IMG/VR virus record: IMGVR_UViG_3300017917_000733 | Location: 57,145 to 121,144 of that record | DNA from: a virus | Length of the DNA: 64,000 nt | Strand: one strand, 5' to 3' | Part shown: positions 16,392 through 24,186 of the stretch, piece by piece | How positions within the stretch are numbered: the stretch's first letter is position 1 | How the letters are laid out: each line of letters starts with the position of its first letter | Translations under genes and position numbers: made by a program | Notes under the pieces: model-generated | The model's input: only the letters and a program-made list of their open reading frames with translations | Told to the model about the DNA's origin: nothing | Database searches by the model: none

Positions 16392-16996
16392 TGTTAGAAA
16401 CAATAAGTGAATTGTTTAATGAAGCCTACAAGCGTAATTGGATTACTGCAAGAGACGGTAATGCTAGTATTCGTTGGCATGACCGTGACCATATGTATAT
16501 CACTCCCAGTGGTATACGTAAGCAAACACTTCAACCAGAAATGTTTGTTAAGTGGGATATGGTAAACGAGTATAGAGCATTGCCTTATACTAATCTAAGC
16601 AGCGCCTTACGCCCATCAGGTGAACTACCACTTCATTATGAACTGCAAAAACAGATTGATACTGAAGTTCGTGTAGTATTACATATGCACCCTACTTACA
16701 CGGTTGCAGCTATGTATGCAGGCATCGAGTTAAGTGAACTTGTAAAAGAGTTTCCAGAACTAGGTCGTTATACAAAAGTAGGACAAAATGTTCCTGATGT
16801 TCCTCCGATAAGTGTAGAGTTAGCAAACGCAACTTATCCAAAACTTATTAATGAGTCTGGGCAAACAATTAATCATATTGTTGGTATCGACAGACATGGA
16901 GTAGTTGCGGTAGATACAAGTCCTTGGCGTGCATTTGAGCATATTGAACGTCTTGAACATATTTGTAAGATAGTTTTGTCTTCTAGGAGATTTTAA
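16391..16996 (+). CDS. Class II aldolase/adducin family protein
   Basis: This 201-aa zinc-dependent aldolase-fold enzyme has GNASIR (~23-28), the phosphate-binding loop, metal ligands in HMHPTYTVA (~98-106) and the third ligand in IDRHGVVAV (~173). Family members include fuculose-phosphate aldolase, ribulose-phosphate epimerase and methylthioribulose-phosphate dehydratase. Which reaction occurs cannot be told. It is coupled to neighbours by overlap upstream and a direct stop-start junction (TAAATG) with terC downstream. Confidence 0.88.
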   Translation: MLETISELFNEAYKRNWITARDGNASIRWHDRDHMYITPSGIRKQTLQPEMFVKWDMVNEYRALPYTNLSSALRPSGELPLHYELQKQIDTEVRVVLHMHPTYTVAAMYAGIELSELVKEFPELGRYTKVGQNVPDVPPISVELANATYPKLINESGQTINHIVGIDRHGVVAVDTSPWRAFEHIERLEHICKIVLSSRRF

Positions 16997-17656
16997 ATGT
17001 TAGAAATGATTTGGGCTGTCATAGCCATTATATTAATCGATATTGTACTAGCAGGTGATAACGCACTTGTTATTGGCATGGCAGCAAATCGCTTGCCAGA
17101 ACATCTTAGAAAACGTGTAATTTTCTGGGGTACATTTGGGGCAGTTGCGATTAGATTTTTAAGCGTATTACTATTGACATATTTGTTACTAGTGCCTGGC
17201 TTAAAACTAATTGGTGGTTTGGCGTTGTTGTACATTGGTTGGAAACTAGCTTTTCAAAACAGTGAACATACAATTGATGCTAAAGACACGTTCTGGGGTG
17301 CTATCAGTACAATCGTTGTTGCAGATGCAGTAATGGGTATTGACAATGCACTAGGAATCGCAGCAGCGGCAGGGGGAAATATTTGGATGGTAGTGTTTGG
17401 TCTATTAATCAGTGTACCTATCATATTGTTTGGTAGCACTGTGATAGCAAAGATATTAGAAAAGTATCCAGATAGTGTGTTTATCGGAAGTTTTGTATTG
17501 TTTGTTGTTGCGGCAAAAATGATATTAGCAGAACCTTTCGTAGAATCACACATTGATCCAATGCACGATTTGGGAGAATATGCACTACCCTGGTTGGCAG
17601 GTATAGTGCTAACAGCAAAACAATATTACAGAGCAAGAATAAGGAGTAACAAATAA
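16997..17656 (+). CDS. terC: TerC-family integral membrane protein
   Basis: This 219-aa protein has about seven helices and the TerC signature: acidic residues within helices in IDIVLAGDNALVIGMAA (~14-30) and ADAVMGIDNALGIAAAA (~109-125). TerC/Alx proteins are linked to tellurite resistance and metal (manganese) efflux, including metallation of exported enzymes. An RBS AGGAG lies 7 nt upstream inside the aldolase gene. The stop overlaps the ahpD ATG. It fits a stress-protection role in this cassette. Confidence 0.93.
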   Translation: MLEMIWAVIAIILIDIVLAGDNALVIGMAANRLPEHLRKRVIFWGTFGAVAIRFLSVLLLTYLLLVPGLKLIGGLALLYIGWKLAFQNSEHTIDAKDTFWGAISTIVVADAVMGIDNALGIAAAAGGNIWMVVFGLLISVPIILFGSTVIAKILEKYPDSVFIGSFVLFVVAAKMILAEPFVESHIDPMHDLGEYALPWLAGIVLTAKQYYRARIRSNK

Positions 17657-18195
17657 TGCAACCAATTACAATTAACGGAGATTGGGTACAATCAGTAAAA
17701 GACAGTATCCCAGATCATAGCAAAGATATTAAACTAAACATTGACAGTGTTATTAACCGTAGTGGTTTAGATCCTGTAGACACACATGCTATTGCATATG
17801 TTTCAGCACTAGCTGCAGGTAACGGTGGATTGGCTTTTGAAATTGAACATAATAGCCCATTGTTCACAGCAGAAGCCGAACGTGAGGCAGCTAAAACAGC
17901 AGCAAGTTTAATGGGTCAAAATAATATTTGGTATCCATTCACTGAAATGGCTAATGACGAATCAATGAAAGGATTGCCTGCAGGATTGCGTATGAATGCA
18001 TATGCTACACACGGTGGCGTTTCAAAGAAAAAGTTTGAAATGTATTCACTGGCTGCAAGTATCATAGGCAAGTGTCATTTCTGTGTCAAGGCACATTATG
18101 ACACATTAAAGAAAGAAGGCATGACTACCCAAGAACTAATGGCTATTGGTCGCATTGCTGCCGTAGTTAACGCAATTGGGAAAGTTGCAATTTAA
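17656..18195 (+). CDS. ahpD: AhpD-type alkylhydroperoxidase
   Basis: This 179-aa all-helical carboxymuconolactone decarboxylase-like protein carries the full AhpD site. A Glu lies 12 residues before the CxxC in KCHFCVKAH, with the His three residues after the second Cys. AhpD regenerates oxidised AhpC using reducing power from host dihydrolipoamide systems. Together with AhpC at 15447 it forms a complete peroxide-reducing pair. It is the last gene of the cassette; an early promoter for the next gene follows. Confidence 0.93.
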   Translation: MQPITINGDWVQSVKDSIPDHSKDIKLNIDSVINRSGLDPVDTHAIAYVSALAAGNGGLAFEIEHNSPLFTAEAEREAAKTAASLMGQNNIWYPFTEMANDESMKGLPAGLRMNAYATHGGVSKKKFEMYSLAASIIGKCHFCVKAHYDTLKKEGMTTQELMAIGRIAAVVNAIGKVAI

Positions 18196-18196
18196 A

Positions 18197-18225
18197 TTGC
18201 AATAAATAGCAGGGTATGATATAAT
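18197..18225 (+). promoter_or_regulatory. Early sigma70-type promoter (leaderless)
   Basis: TTGCAA, 17-bp spacer beginning TAAATAGC, TATAAT. The ATG at 18234 lies 8 nt after the -10 box, so the transcript probably starts at or within a base or two of the start codon. Confidence 0.8.
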
Positions 18226-18233
18226 GTCCTGCT

Positions 18234-18488
18234 ATGAAGATACAACGTGCATTAGACTGGAGTGAAGTTAGCGATAACTTGCGTAGCCAATTGGGAACGA
18301 TTGGCTACAACCCAGACTTGCGTAAACTGTATAAAAACATCGAACACATGGTGTCAGACCTGAGTAAATTAGAAGTCACTTTCCGTCGTTCACAAAAGTA
18401 TGCAATGTTGGATGATAAAGTATACGAAATCAACAAAGCAATAGACCACTTAGAAAAATTGATTCTCATGGCTAAACTTATGGGTTGA
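18234..18488 (+). CDS. Helical early protein (84 aa)
   Basis: An all-alpha protein with heptad-like spacing (NIEHMVSDLSKLEVTF, INKAIDHLEKLILMAKLM), probably a coiled coil. There is no Shine-Dalgarno sequence; the promoter lies immediately upstream, so it is likely translated from a leaderless mRNA. It overlaps the promoter of the next gene. No family is recognised. Confidence 0.7.
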   Translation: MKIQRALDWSEVSDNLRSQLGTIGYNPDLRKLYKNIEHMVSDLSKLEVTFRRSQKYAMLDDKVYEINKAIDHLEKLILMAKLMG

Positions 18489-18513
18489 CAATAAATCCAT
18501 ATTGTTATACACT
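18485..18513 (+). promoter_or_regulatory. Early sigma70-type promoter (leaderless)
   Basis: TTGACA-ATAAATCC motif, 17-bp spacer, -10 TACACT; ATG 18521 follows after 7 nt. Confidence 0.8.
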
Positions 18514-18520
18514 AGCTATT

Positions 18521-18928
18521 ATGGAATTCAAAATCGAAGCCAGCAAGCGTAGCAAGAAATTCATTGAGGCACTGATGCCCTCAATAATCAAGCAACTTAA
18601 ATTAGAAAGTAGTACTAAAGTAGTAGTAATTCGTGTCGCTAACGAGTGCGGAAAAGACCAAGGTATAACTGTAGACTTGGGTATTAGTTTTGGTTACATG
18701 GTTGTAATCAAGCCTACCCGTAGTTTCAAAGACCTCGGACTTACACTTGCACATGAAATGGTTCATGTGAAACAATTGGCTAAGGGTCAATTGAAACATC
18801 GTCCTACTGGATCCTACATCTGGGCGGGCAAGCGTTTCAGTAAAAAAACTGAATACTTGAGTATGCCCTGGGAAATTGAAGCATTTAGTAAGCAGGAACT
18901 TATTTTGCGTCGGGCCCTCGAGGTTTGA
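18521..18928 (+). CDS. Putative zinc metallopeptidase (HExxH, SprT-like)
   Basis: The start is placed at ATG 18521 because the earlier in-frame ATG (18485) overlaps the promoter. The 135-aa product has LGLTLAHEMVHVKQL (~78-92), a clear HExxH zinc site, with a downstream acidic residue in WEIEAF (~120) as a possible third ligand. Similar small phage metallopeptidases are distantly SprT-like. Targets are unknown; early expression suggests action on a host protein. Confidence 0.78.
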   Translation: MEFKIEASKRSKKFIEALMPSIIKQLKLESSTKVVVIRVANECGKDQGITVDLGISFGYMVVIKPTRSFKDLGLTLAHEMVHVKQLAKGQLKHRPTGSYIWAGKRFSKKTEYLSMPWEIEAFSKQELILRRALEV

Positions 18929-18983
18929 CAATAAATGGGTTTGGGCATATAATACATGTATTGATTGATTAAAGGAGCTTGCA
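18925..18983 (+). promoter_or_regulatory. Early promoter with palindromic operator and conserved leader
   Basis: TTGACA, 17-bp spacer, TATAAT (18948-18953), then the perfect palindrome AATACATGTATT (18951-18962) over the start site. The leader TTGATTGATTAAAGGAGCTT contains the RBS. The same module recurs at 45384, 53473 and 54184. Confidence 0.9.
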
Positions 18984-19256
18984 ATGTCTCAACTCACTGA
19001 ATACACCCTGGAAATCTACAAACAAGACAAGCGTACTAAAAAAGGTCGCCGTCTGTATGCAAAAGAAGATTTTGCCCCCGTGACTAAAGACTACATTCAG
19101 GCAGTTGCTGAAGGTAAGCGTAAACTGGGTTTCATTGTTGAAGTTTTTGAAACTTTCGTGACCCGCAAGAATCTGCAATCTGGTCGTGAGTTCCAAGAAC
19201 GTTACGACACCCCGTATTTCTGCTCTCCTTCTAGCGAATCTTTTTGGAGCAACTAA
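18984..19256 (+). CDS. Early hypothetical protein (90 aa)
   Basis: A soluble, charged protein (net basic N-terminal half: YKQDKRTKKGRRLY) with Pro/Ser-rich end. It is driven by the palindrome-containing early promoter with a strong AAAGGAGC RBS. Its stop overlaps the next ATG (TAATG). No family is recognised; candidate host-takeover protein. Confidence 0.7.
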   Translation: MSQLTEYTLEIYKQDKRTKKGRRLYAKEDFAPVTKDYIQAVAEGKRKLGFIVEVFETFVTRKNLQSGREFQERYDTPYFCSPSSESFWSN

Positions 19257-19435
19257 TGAAATCGTACAAAGTAACACTGTTGTTCACAAATCTGGAAAAC
19301 TTCATGGGCACTGATGACGAGGCCTCTATGACTGTGGAAATCAAGTCTGACAGCTACAGCCACGCTATGCTGTTGGCCCAGAGATTCGCTAAAGTCATGG
19401 ATGCTGACCGTTTCGATATTGACGAAAAAATTTGA
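19256..19435 (+). CDS. Early hypothetical protein (59 aa)
   Basis: The start is set at 19256 because its ATG overlaps the previous TAA (translational coupling); an in-frame ATG at 19244 is less likely. The 59-aa product KSYKVTLLFTNLENF...AMLLAQRFAKVMDADRF suggests a small beta-alpha fold. Co-transcribed with the 90-aa gene. Confidence 0.65.
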   Translation: MKSYKVTLLFTNLENFMGTDDEASMTVEIKSDSYSHAMLLAQRFAKVMDADRFDIDEKI

Positions 19436-19469
19436 CAATAAATCCAAATCCTGATACAATACTTGTATT
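19432..19469 (+). promoter_or_regulatory. Early promoter with AATACNNGTATT operator
   Basis: TTGACA, 17 bp, TACAAT (19455-19460), and the inverted repeat AATAC-TT-GTATT at 19458-19469. Leader ends in a GAGGAAAAC RBS before ATG 19494. Confidence 0.88.
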
Positions 19470-19493
19470 GACACTGAAATAGAGGAAAACGAA

Positions 19494-19802
19494 ATGGCAC
19501 TGACTCCCCTGACCGAACGTCAAAAAGCACTGATTGTTTCCAATGTCGTTAAGGCATGTCGCAACATTGACAACCTGAACAGCACTGGTTACAAGTACAT
19601 TAACCTCTGCTCGGGTTTCATCGCCCACTACGACCTGTATGGTTTCATTTCAGCCTACAGCGAACCTGAATCTCTCAAGCGAGATATTATTTCCTACGCT
19701 GGTCAAAATCAGTGGAAGAACTTCCGTCCCGGTGAGCGTGACTACGAATATTACATGTCCAAGGCTGATGTATATAATCGTATTCTTGCCCAAATCGTCT
19801 AA
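19494..19802 (+). CDS. Early hypothetical protein (102 aa)
   Basis: A mostly helical, Tyr-rich protein (YKYINLCSGFIAHYDLYGFISAY). Single-gene early transcription unit with its own operator-containing promoter. No recognisable domain. Confidence 0.68.
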   Translation: MALTPLTERQKALIVSNVVKACRNIDNLNSTGYKYINLCSGFIAHYDLYGFISAYSEPESLKRDIISYAGQNQWKNFRPGERDYEYYMSKADVYNRILAQIV

Positions 19803-19808
19803 AATAAT

Positions 19809-19837
19809 TTGACGATAAATCAATCTTCACATACAAT
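19809..19837 (+). promoter_or_regulatory. Early sigma70-type promoter
   Basis: TTGACG-ATAAATC, 17-bp spacer, TACAAT. The operator half-sites here are degenerate (AATCAAGTTT). Precedes the MoxR gene; RBS TAGGAG lies before ATG 19880. Confidence 0.85.
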
Positions 19838-19879
19838 CAAGTTTCTTTATCTCAACGCCATCTTTCATAGGAGCATATT

Positions 19880-20983
19880 ATGGCATCGCAAGTCTCTGAC
19901 AATCTGACTATTACATCTGTTCAAGCCCGCAAAGCAATGCTTGCGGCATTCAAAGCAAAACGTCCCATTTTCTTGTGGGGCCCTCCCGGCATCGGTAAGT
20001 CTGAGGTTGTCGCTGAAGTCGCTGAGGAACTTAACGGTCCCGTGATTGACTTGCGTATGGCTCAGATGGAACCTACTGACATTCGCGGTATCCCTTACTT
20101 CAACAAAGATATCAACAAGATGGACTGGGCTGCTCCTGTCGATCTGCCTAGCGAAGAATTCGCAAAACAACATCCCATCGTTGTATTGTTCCTCGATGAA
20201 ATGAACAGTGCCCCGCCCGCTGTGCAGGCTGCAGGTTATCAACTGATTCTGAACCGTCGTGTTGGTAAGTATGTTCTGCCCGATAACGTTGTTATCGTTG
20301 CGGCAGGCAACCGCGACAGTGACAAGGGTGTTACTTATCGCATGCCGATGCCCCTCGCTAACCGATTCTTGCACTTGGAAATGCGCCCTGACTTTACTGC
20401 ATGGCAGAACTGGGCTGTTAACAAAGGCATTCACAAGGACGTTGTTGGTTACTTGTCTTTCGCTAAACAAGACATGTACGACTTTGATGCTAAGTCTGCA
20501 AGCCGAGCATTCGCTACTCCCCGTAGCTGGTGTTTCGTCAGTGACCTTCTTAAAGAGGAAGATGCACTTGATACTGATACACTGTTTAACTTGGTCAGTG
20601 GTGCTGTTGGTGAAGGTCTTGCTGTTAAGTTTATGGCTCACCGCAAGATTGCAGGTAAGATGCCCGAGCCTAGTGATATTCTCAGCGGTAAGGTCAAGGA
20701 TCTGCAAGTCAAGGAAATTTCTGCAATGTACTCTTTGACTATCTCTATGTGTTACGAACTCCGTGACTGCCTTGAGAACAAGAAGGTTGACAACAAGAAG
20801 TTCCATGAAATGGCTGATAATTTCTTCAACTACATCATGGCAAACTTTGAGACTGAGTTGGTCGTTATGGGTGCTAAGATTGCACTAAAAACGTACAAGC
20901 TGCCGATTGAGCCTAGTCAACTCAAGAACTTTGACGAATTCCACAAGAAGTACGGTAAGTACATCGTGGAGGCAGGTAACTGA
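19880..20983 (+). CDS. MoxR-type AAA+ ATPase
   Basis: This 367-aa AAA+ protein has Walker A GPPGIGKS (34-41), Walker B VLFLDEMN (~107-114), and a sensor I-like AAGNRDSDKG. The pattern fits the MoxR family, which remodels or chelates metal into partner proteins together with a VWA-domain protein. The VWA/metallopeptidase partner is encoded at 21483-22766, separated by two small genes. An early promoter drives it and a terminator follows. Codon use is GC-richer than in virion genes. The target complex is unknown. Confidence 0.9.
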   Translation: MASQVSDNLTITSVQARKAMLAAFKAKRPIFLWGPPGIGKSEVVAEVAEELNGPVIDLRMAQMEPTDIRGIPYFNKDINKMDWAAPVDLPSEEFAKQHPIVVLFLDEMNSAPPAVQAAGYQLILNRRVGKYVLPDNVVIVAAGNRDSDKGVTYRMPMPLANRFLHLEMRPDFTAWQNWAVNKGIHKDVVGYLSFAKQDMYDFDAKSASRAFATPRSWCFVSDLLKEEDALDTDTLFNLVSGAVGEGLAVKFMAHRKIAGKMPEPSDILSGKVKDLQVKEISAMYSLTISMCYELRDCLENKKVDNKKFHEMADNFFNYIMANFETELVVMGAKIALKTYKLPIEPSQLKNFDEFHKKYGKYIVEAGN

Positions 20984-21000
20984 TAGTTAACTGCTTTACA

Positions 21001-21034
21001 GGGTGAGTGTAGCAATATGCTCACCCTTTTTTTA
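21001..21034 (+). terminator. Rho-independent terminator
   Basis: GGGTGAG / CTCACCC stem with a 12-nt loop and a run of seven T after the MoxR gene. Confidence 0.88.
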
Positions 21035-21047
21035 TAAAGGAAGTATT

Positions 21048-21200
21048 ATGAGTGGTAAAAAATATTTTTATGCGTTAGGTCAAAGTGCCCGCGCAAGAGG
21101 TATGTCTAAAGAAGGTGGATTATTTATGTATAGGATTAGTGAGGCTCTCCCGTACGCACGAATTGCATTTGATGCAGGCTACCGAGGGCTGTCACTATGA
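21048..21200 (+). CDS. Small hypothetical protein (50 aa)
   Basis: The start at ATG 21048 is supported by the RBS AAAGGAAG; the longer frame from 21003 runs through the terminator. The product is basic and aromatic (KKYFYALGQSARARGMSKEGG). The stop overlaps the next ATG by 4 nt. Confidence 0.65.
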   Translation: MSGKKYFYALGQSARARGMSKEGGLFMYRISEALPYARIAFDAGYRGLSL

Positions 21201-21427
21201 GCGAAGACAAAAAGAAAATTGAAATCGTTTTCGCCCCTGGTTGCTTTGACCATTTCGAAGGCACACAGGAAGAACTTGAGGAACTGATTCAGCAAATCAA
21301 GGACATGGCAGAATCAGGTGAACTATTTGAACAATCCTTCGATGTTCAGGACCTTATTGACGAAACCGATCCTCTAGAGATTGAAGAAATTGTAAACGAA
21401 ATGCTTACACCTCGAAAACTTCACTGA
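21197..21427 (+). CDS. Small acidic protein (76 aa)
   Basis: A strongly acidic helical protein (EELEELIQQIKDMAESGELF, IDETDPLEIEEIVNEML). It sits between the MoxR ATPase and VWA genes and overlaps its upstream neighbour, so it may be an adaptor for that pair. No domain recognised. Confidence 0.68.
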   Translation: MSEDKKKIEIVFAPGCFDHFEGTQEELEELIQQIKDMAESGELFEQSFDVQDLIDETDPLEIEEIVNEMLTPRKLH

Positions 21428-21428
21428 A

Positions 21429-21466
21429 TTGACAATAAATCCAGTGTACAGTATAATATAAGTATT
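21429..21466 (+). promoter_or_regulatory. Early sigma70-type promoter with variant operator
   Basis: TTGACA-ATAAATCC, 17 bp, TATAAT (21452-21457); AATATAAGTATT at 21455-21466 is a one-off variant of AATACNNGTATT. RBS AGGAG before ATG 21483. Confidence 0.85.
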
Positions 21467-21482
21467 CTATAGGAGTATTCAC

Positions 21483-22766
21483 ATGAGTGAAGTTATTGAT
21501 AAGTCTAAGTCTAAGAAAAAGCGTAGCGCAAAATTTGAAAATCTTGTTGGTCCTATGGATCCTAAGATTGATGCACAGGCCCGTGAACGTCTGGTTACAG
21601 CACGTATCGGTCTATTGTTGCGTCATTCATTCTTCGGTAATCTCGCAACTCGCCTGACTCTTATCAACGGTGACGAATGGTTGTCTACTGCGGCAACTGA
21701 CGGTCTCAAGTTCTATTACAACTCCCGATTCATTATGATGCTGAAGCCTAAGGAAGTTGAATTCCTCGTGGCTCACGAAGTTCTGCACGTTGTTTATGAC
21801 CACATGGGTCGCCGTAATCATCGTGATCCTCAAATCTGGAACATTGCCGATGACTACGCCGTTAACGCTGACTTGAAGCGACACAAGGTTGGTCAATTCA
21901 TTACCACAGTCCCTTGCCTCTACGAACAAAAGTATGATGGCAAGCCTGCTGAGGAAATCTATGATGACTTGATGAAGAATGTTCAGAAACTGGACATCGA
22001 CCAACTCATTGACCAGATGATTGATGACCACATGGATGGTGATGAACAAGATAGTGACGGTGAAGGTGATGGTGACAAAAAAGGCAAGCGTCCTAAAATG
22101 TCTCCTGAGGAACGTGAACGTGCCCGTCAAGAAATCAAGCAAGCAATTATCAATGCGGCACAAAGTGCAGAAGCAGGTAGTCTGCCTAAAGGCGTCGAAC
22201 GTCTGATTAAAGATGCTACTAACCCTGTCATGCCTTGGCGTGAACTGATTCAAACTAACTTGACCAGTGCTATTCGTACTGACTATAGTTGGATGCGTCC
22301 TTCTCGTCGCGGTTGGCATATGGATGCTGTGATGCCTGGCATGACTCCTGGTGAAGAAATCGATGTGGTCGTTGCTATTGACATGTCTGGTTCTATCAGC
22401 GACAAACAAGCACAGCAATTCTTGGGTGAGATTGCAGGCATGATGGAAGCGTTTGATGGCTACAAGGTTCATGTGTTCTGTTTTGACACTGATATCTATA
22501 ACCCTCAAGATTTCACATCTGAGAACATGGATACAATTGACAACTACGAACCAATGGGCGGTGGTGGCACTGACTTTGACGCTATCTTTGAATACTTGAA
22601 GAAAGTTGGCAATGTGCCCAAGCGTCTAATCTGTTTCACTGACGGTTATCCCTGTGGTTCATGGGGCGACCCTGACTACTGTGATACGACTTGGATCATT
22701 CACGGTGACCCGGATCCGAATCCCCCGTTCGGTACATTCGCACTGTACGATGACCATAAAAAGTGA
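21483..22766 (+). CDS. VWA-like protein with metallopeptidase domain (DUF2201 type)
   Basis: A 427-aa two-domain protein. The N-terminal putative metallopeptidase has an HExxH motif in AHEVLHVVYDH (His98, Glu99, His102). An acidic linker (~180-200, DGDEQDSDGEGDGD) leads to a VWA-type domain with MIDAS motif IDMSGSIS (~299-306) and GGGGTDF (~360). This is the usual partner of MoxR ATPases; the ATPase is encoded just upstream. Together they probably form an early-expressed chaperone or protease machine that acts on host or phage complexes. Confidence 0.88.
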   Translation: MSEVIDKSKSKKKRSAKFENLVGPMDPKIDAQARERLVTARIGLLLRHSFFGNLATRLTLINGDEWLSTAATDGLKFYYNSRFIMMLKPKEVEFLVAHEVLHVVYDHMGRRNHRDPQIWNIADDYAVNADLKRHKVGQFITTVPCLYEQKYDGKPAEEIYDDLMKNVQKLDIDQLIDQMIDDHMDGDEQDSDGEGDGDKKGKRPKMSPEERERARQEIKQAIINAAQSAEAGSLPKGVERLIKDATNPVMPWRELIQTNLTSAIRTDYSWMRPSRRGWHMDAVMPGMTPGEEIDVVVAIDMSGSISDKQAQQFLGEIAGMMEAFDGYKVHVFCFDTDIYNPQDFTSENMDTIDNYEPMGGGGTDFDAIFEYLKKVGNVPKRLICFTDGYPCGSWGDPDYCDTTWIIHGDPDPNPPFGTFALYDDHKK

Positions 22767-22773
22767 GGACTAG

Positions 22774-22875
22774 ATGAATATCTTAACTGTCGCAATTCTT
22801 GTTGCAGTGATTGTTGCCATTTTATATGGCATGTATTTTATCCTGAAAAGGGTAAAAGATGATGACGATGATTAA
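22774..22875 (+). CDS. Single-helix membrane mini-protein (33 aa)
   Basis: ATG 22774 to TAA 22873-22875. One transmembrane helix (ILTVAILVAVIVAILYGMYFIL) followed by KRVK and five Asp. RBS GAGGA at 22765-22769. Too short for family assignment. Confidence 0.6.
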   Translation: MNILTVAILVAVIVAILYGMYFILKRVKDDDDD

Positions 22876-22886
22876 TCAAGTGTCCA

Positions 22887-23153
22887 ATGGCTGATGAATT
22901 GAACCCGTTAGTTTGGTTTGGTACTAGAGAACTACTGTATACTCCAAAACATTTTACAGTAGCTAGTACCAGTCTTACTCCCGAATCTAAAATTTGGATA
23001 CTGAATAACCTTAAAGGTCGTTTTAGTTGCGTCAATCACACTGATGATTACAGTAGTGATTCGGGCATATCGTTGTTTGTAGATTCTATATATGGCAGAC
23101 CCGCATTTGAGGATCCTGCTGAGGCTACAATGTACGAACTCAAGTGGTCTTAA
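22887..23153 (+). CDS. Remote member of the LRW-tail paralogue family (88 aa)
   Basis: The C-terminus FEDPAEATMYELKWS matches the motif that ends the tandem paralogues at 59865-63093 (for example DEKEAMLFTLRWS). The preceding SKIWILNNLKG also matches their Trp-helix. It is a single copy far from the main array. No function is known for the family. Confidence 0.7.
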   Translation: MADELNPLVWFGTRELLYTPKHFTVASTSLTPESKIWILNNLKGRFSCVNHTDDYSSDSGISLFVDSIYGRPAFEDPAEATMYELKWS

Positions 23154-23215
23154 AAATATTTGCAATCTCTGTTACTGCATTAAATAAAATGCATAAACAT
23201 TAAGGAGATTGCAAT

Positions 23216-23890
23216 ATGAGTTTTTTACGCCATGTAGGTAAACACGGTGATCGTAAGGTAGCTGTGATTTTCCGTGAGATACCAGGTGAACCTCATATGT
23301 GTTTGGTTGCCTATACTGAAACACTTAACCAACATATTCACGATCCGCTAGTCAAGTGTATTGAAAGTGATATTGGTCAAAACAGTGAAAATCTAGCCGA
23401 TGCACTGAACAGAACACATACGAACGACGGTAGAATCATTCTACACGTTTTACATACTGAAGGTCAGTTAAAGAAAGTCAATACAGAATTAATCGTAATG
23501 ACCCCTGCGCCTAATACAAAAATCAAGTTGAATGAATTAAACAAGATACTTGATGAAATGAAACAAGGTGAAGAAGCAGTTAAGCGTCTTGCTGAAATGG
23601 ACAAGTCAATGGGCTTACAAGACCCAGCTGATGTTGCACGTAGAATGCGCGGAGATGCACAACAGCCACCAGTACAAACAGCACAAGGTCTATTAGGTGA
23701 TAACGACTTAGCAAATAATCTACGCCAGCAAGCTGCTAAAATGACGGCTGAAGCTAAAGGTCTAATGGCTGAAGCTGATAGACTTTTGAAAGAAGCTGCA
23801 CAAATGGATCCTGCTCCAGTAGAAGCACCTGCTAAGAAATCTACCGCAAAGAAAACAACTACTAAGAAAACTGCTAAAGCTACTGCATAA
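23216..23890 (+). CDS. Conserved T4-like phage protein with histone-like tail (224 aa)
   Basis: The N-terminal ~100 residues (HVGKHGDRKVAVIFREIPGE, HMCLVAYTETL) form a conserved phage domain of unknown function. Residues ~120-200 are helical and Ala/Gln-rich with coiled-coil character. The last ~25 residues are Lys/Ala/Thr-rich (AKKSTAKKTTTKKTAKATA), resembling histone H1 tails and likely to bind nucleic acid. RBS AAGGAGA upstream. The stop overlaps the next ATG. Confidence 0.75.
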   Translation: MSFLRHVGKHGDRKVAVIFREIPGEPHMCLVAYTETLNQHIHDPLVKCIESDIGQNSENLADALNRTHTNDGRIILHVLHTEGQLKKVNTELIVMTPAPNTKIKLNELNKILDEMKQGEEAVKRLAEMDKSMGLQDPADVARRMRGDAQQPPVQTAQGLLGDNDLANNLRQQAAKMTAEAKGLMAEADRLLKEAAQMDPAPVEAPAKKSTAKKTTTKKTAKATA

Positions 23891-24186
23891 TGAGTCCAGA
23901 ATTCATCGAGAAATGGGAGCATATCCTTGAAGATGTTGAAAAGAACAAAATACCTATTCAGTTTATTAAGAAACTAATTATTAAACTAGAAGGTAAAAGA
24001 CAGCAAACTCTCAATATTGAAAAGTTTCTGTCTCAAGGATTAGACCCCGAACAAATAGAAGAAGCGGTTAGTAGAAAACTACACGAACTTGATGACCTAG
24101 TTGTCAGTGTAGAATTCATTCTGAATGTACAATCTATTGCTGATACTGTACAACCTGAAACGGATAAACTATTGGGAAGATTATGA
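23890..24186 (+). CDS. Conserved T4-like phage protein (98 aa)
   Basis: All-helical protein beginning SPEFIEKWEHILEDVEKNKI with EQIEEAVSRKLHELDD later. It overlaps the histone-tailed gene upstream and DHFR downstream by 4 nt each, so it belongs to the nucleotide-metabolism operon. Function unknown. Confidence 0.72.
   Translation: MSPEFIEKWEHILEDVEKNKIPIQFIKKLIIKLEGKRQQTLNIEKFLSQGLDPEQIEEAVSRKLHELDDLVVSVEFILNVQSIADTVQPETDKLLGRL

Noticed and set aside
19865-20806. 313-codon antisense open frame over the MoxR gene
   Set aside because: The plus strand has an early promoter, RBS and intact Walker motifs; the antisense product has no recognisable features.
21627-22508. 293-codon antisense open frame over the VWA gene
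   Set aside because: Same reason: sense-strand metallopeptidase and MIDAS motifs are convincing, and the antisense frame is a codon-bias shadow.
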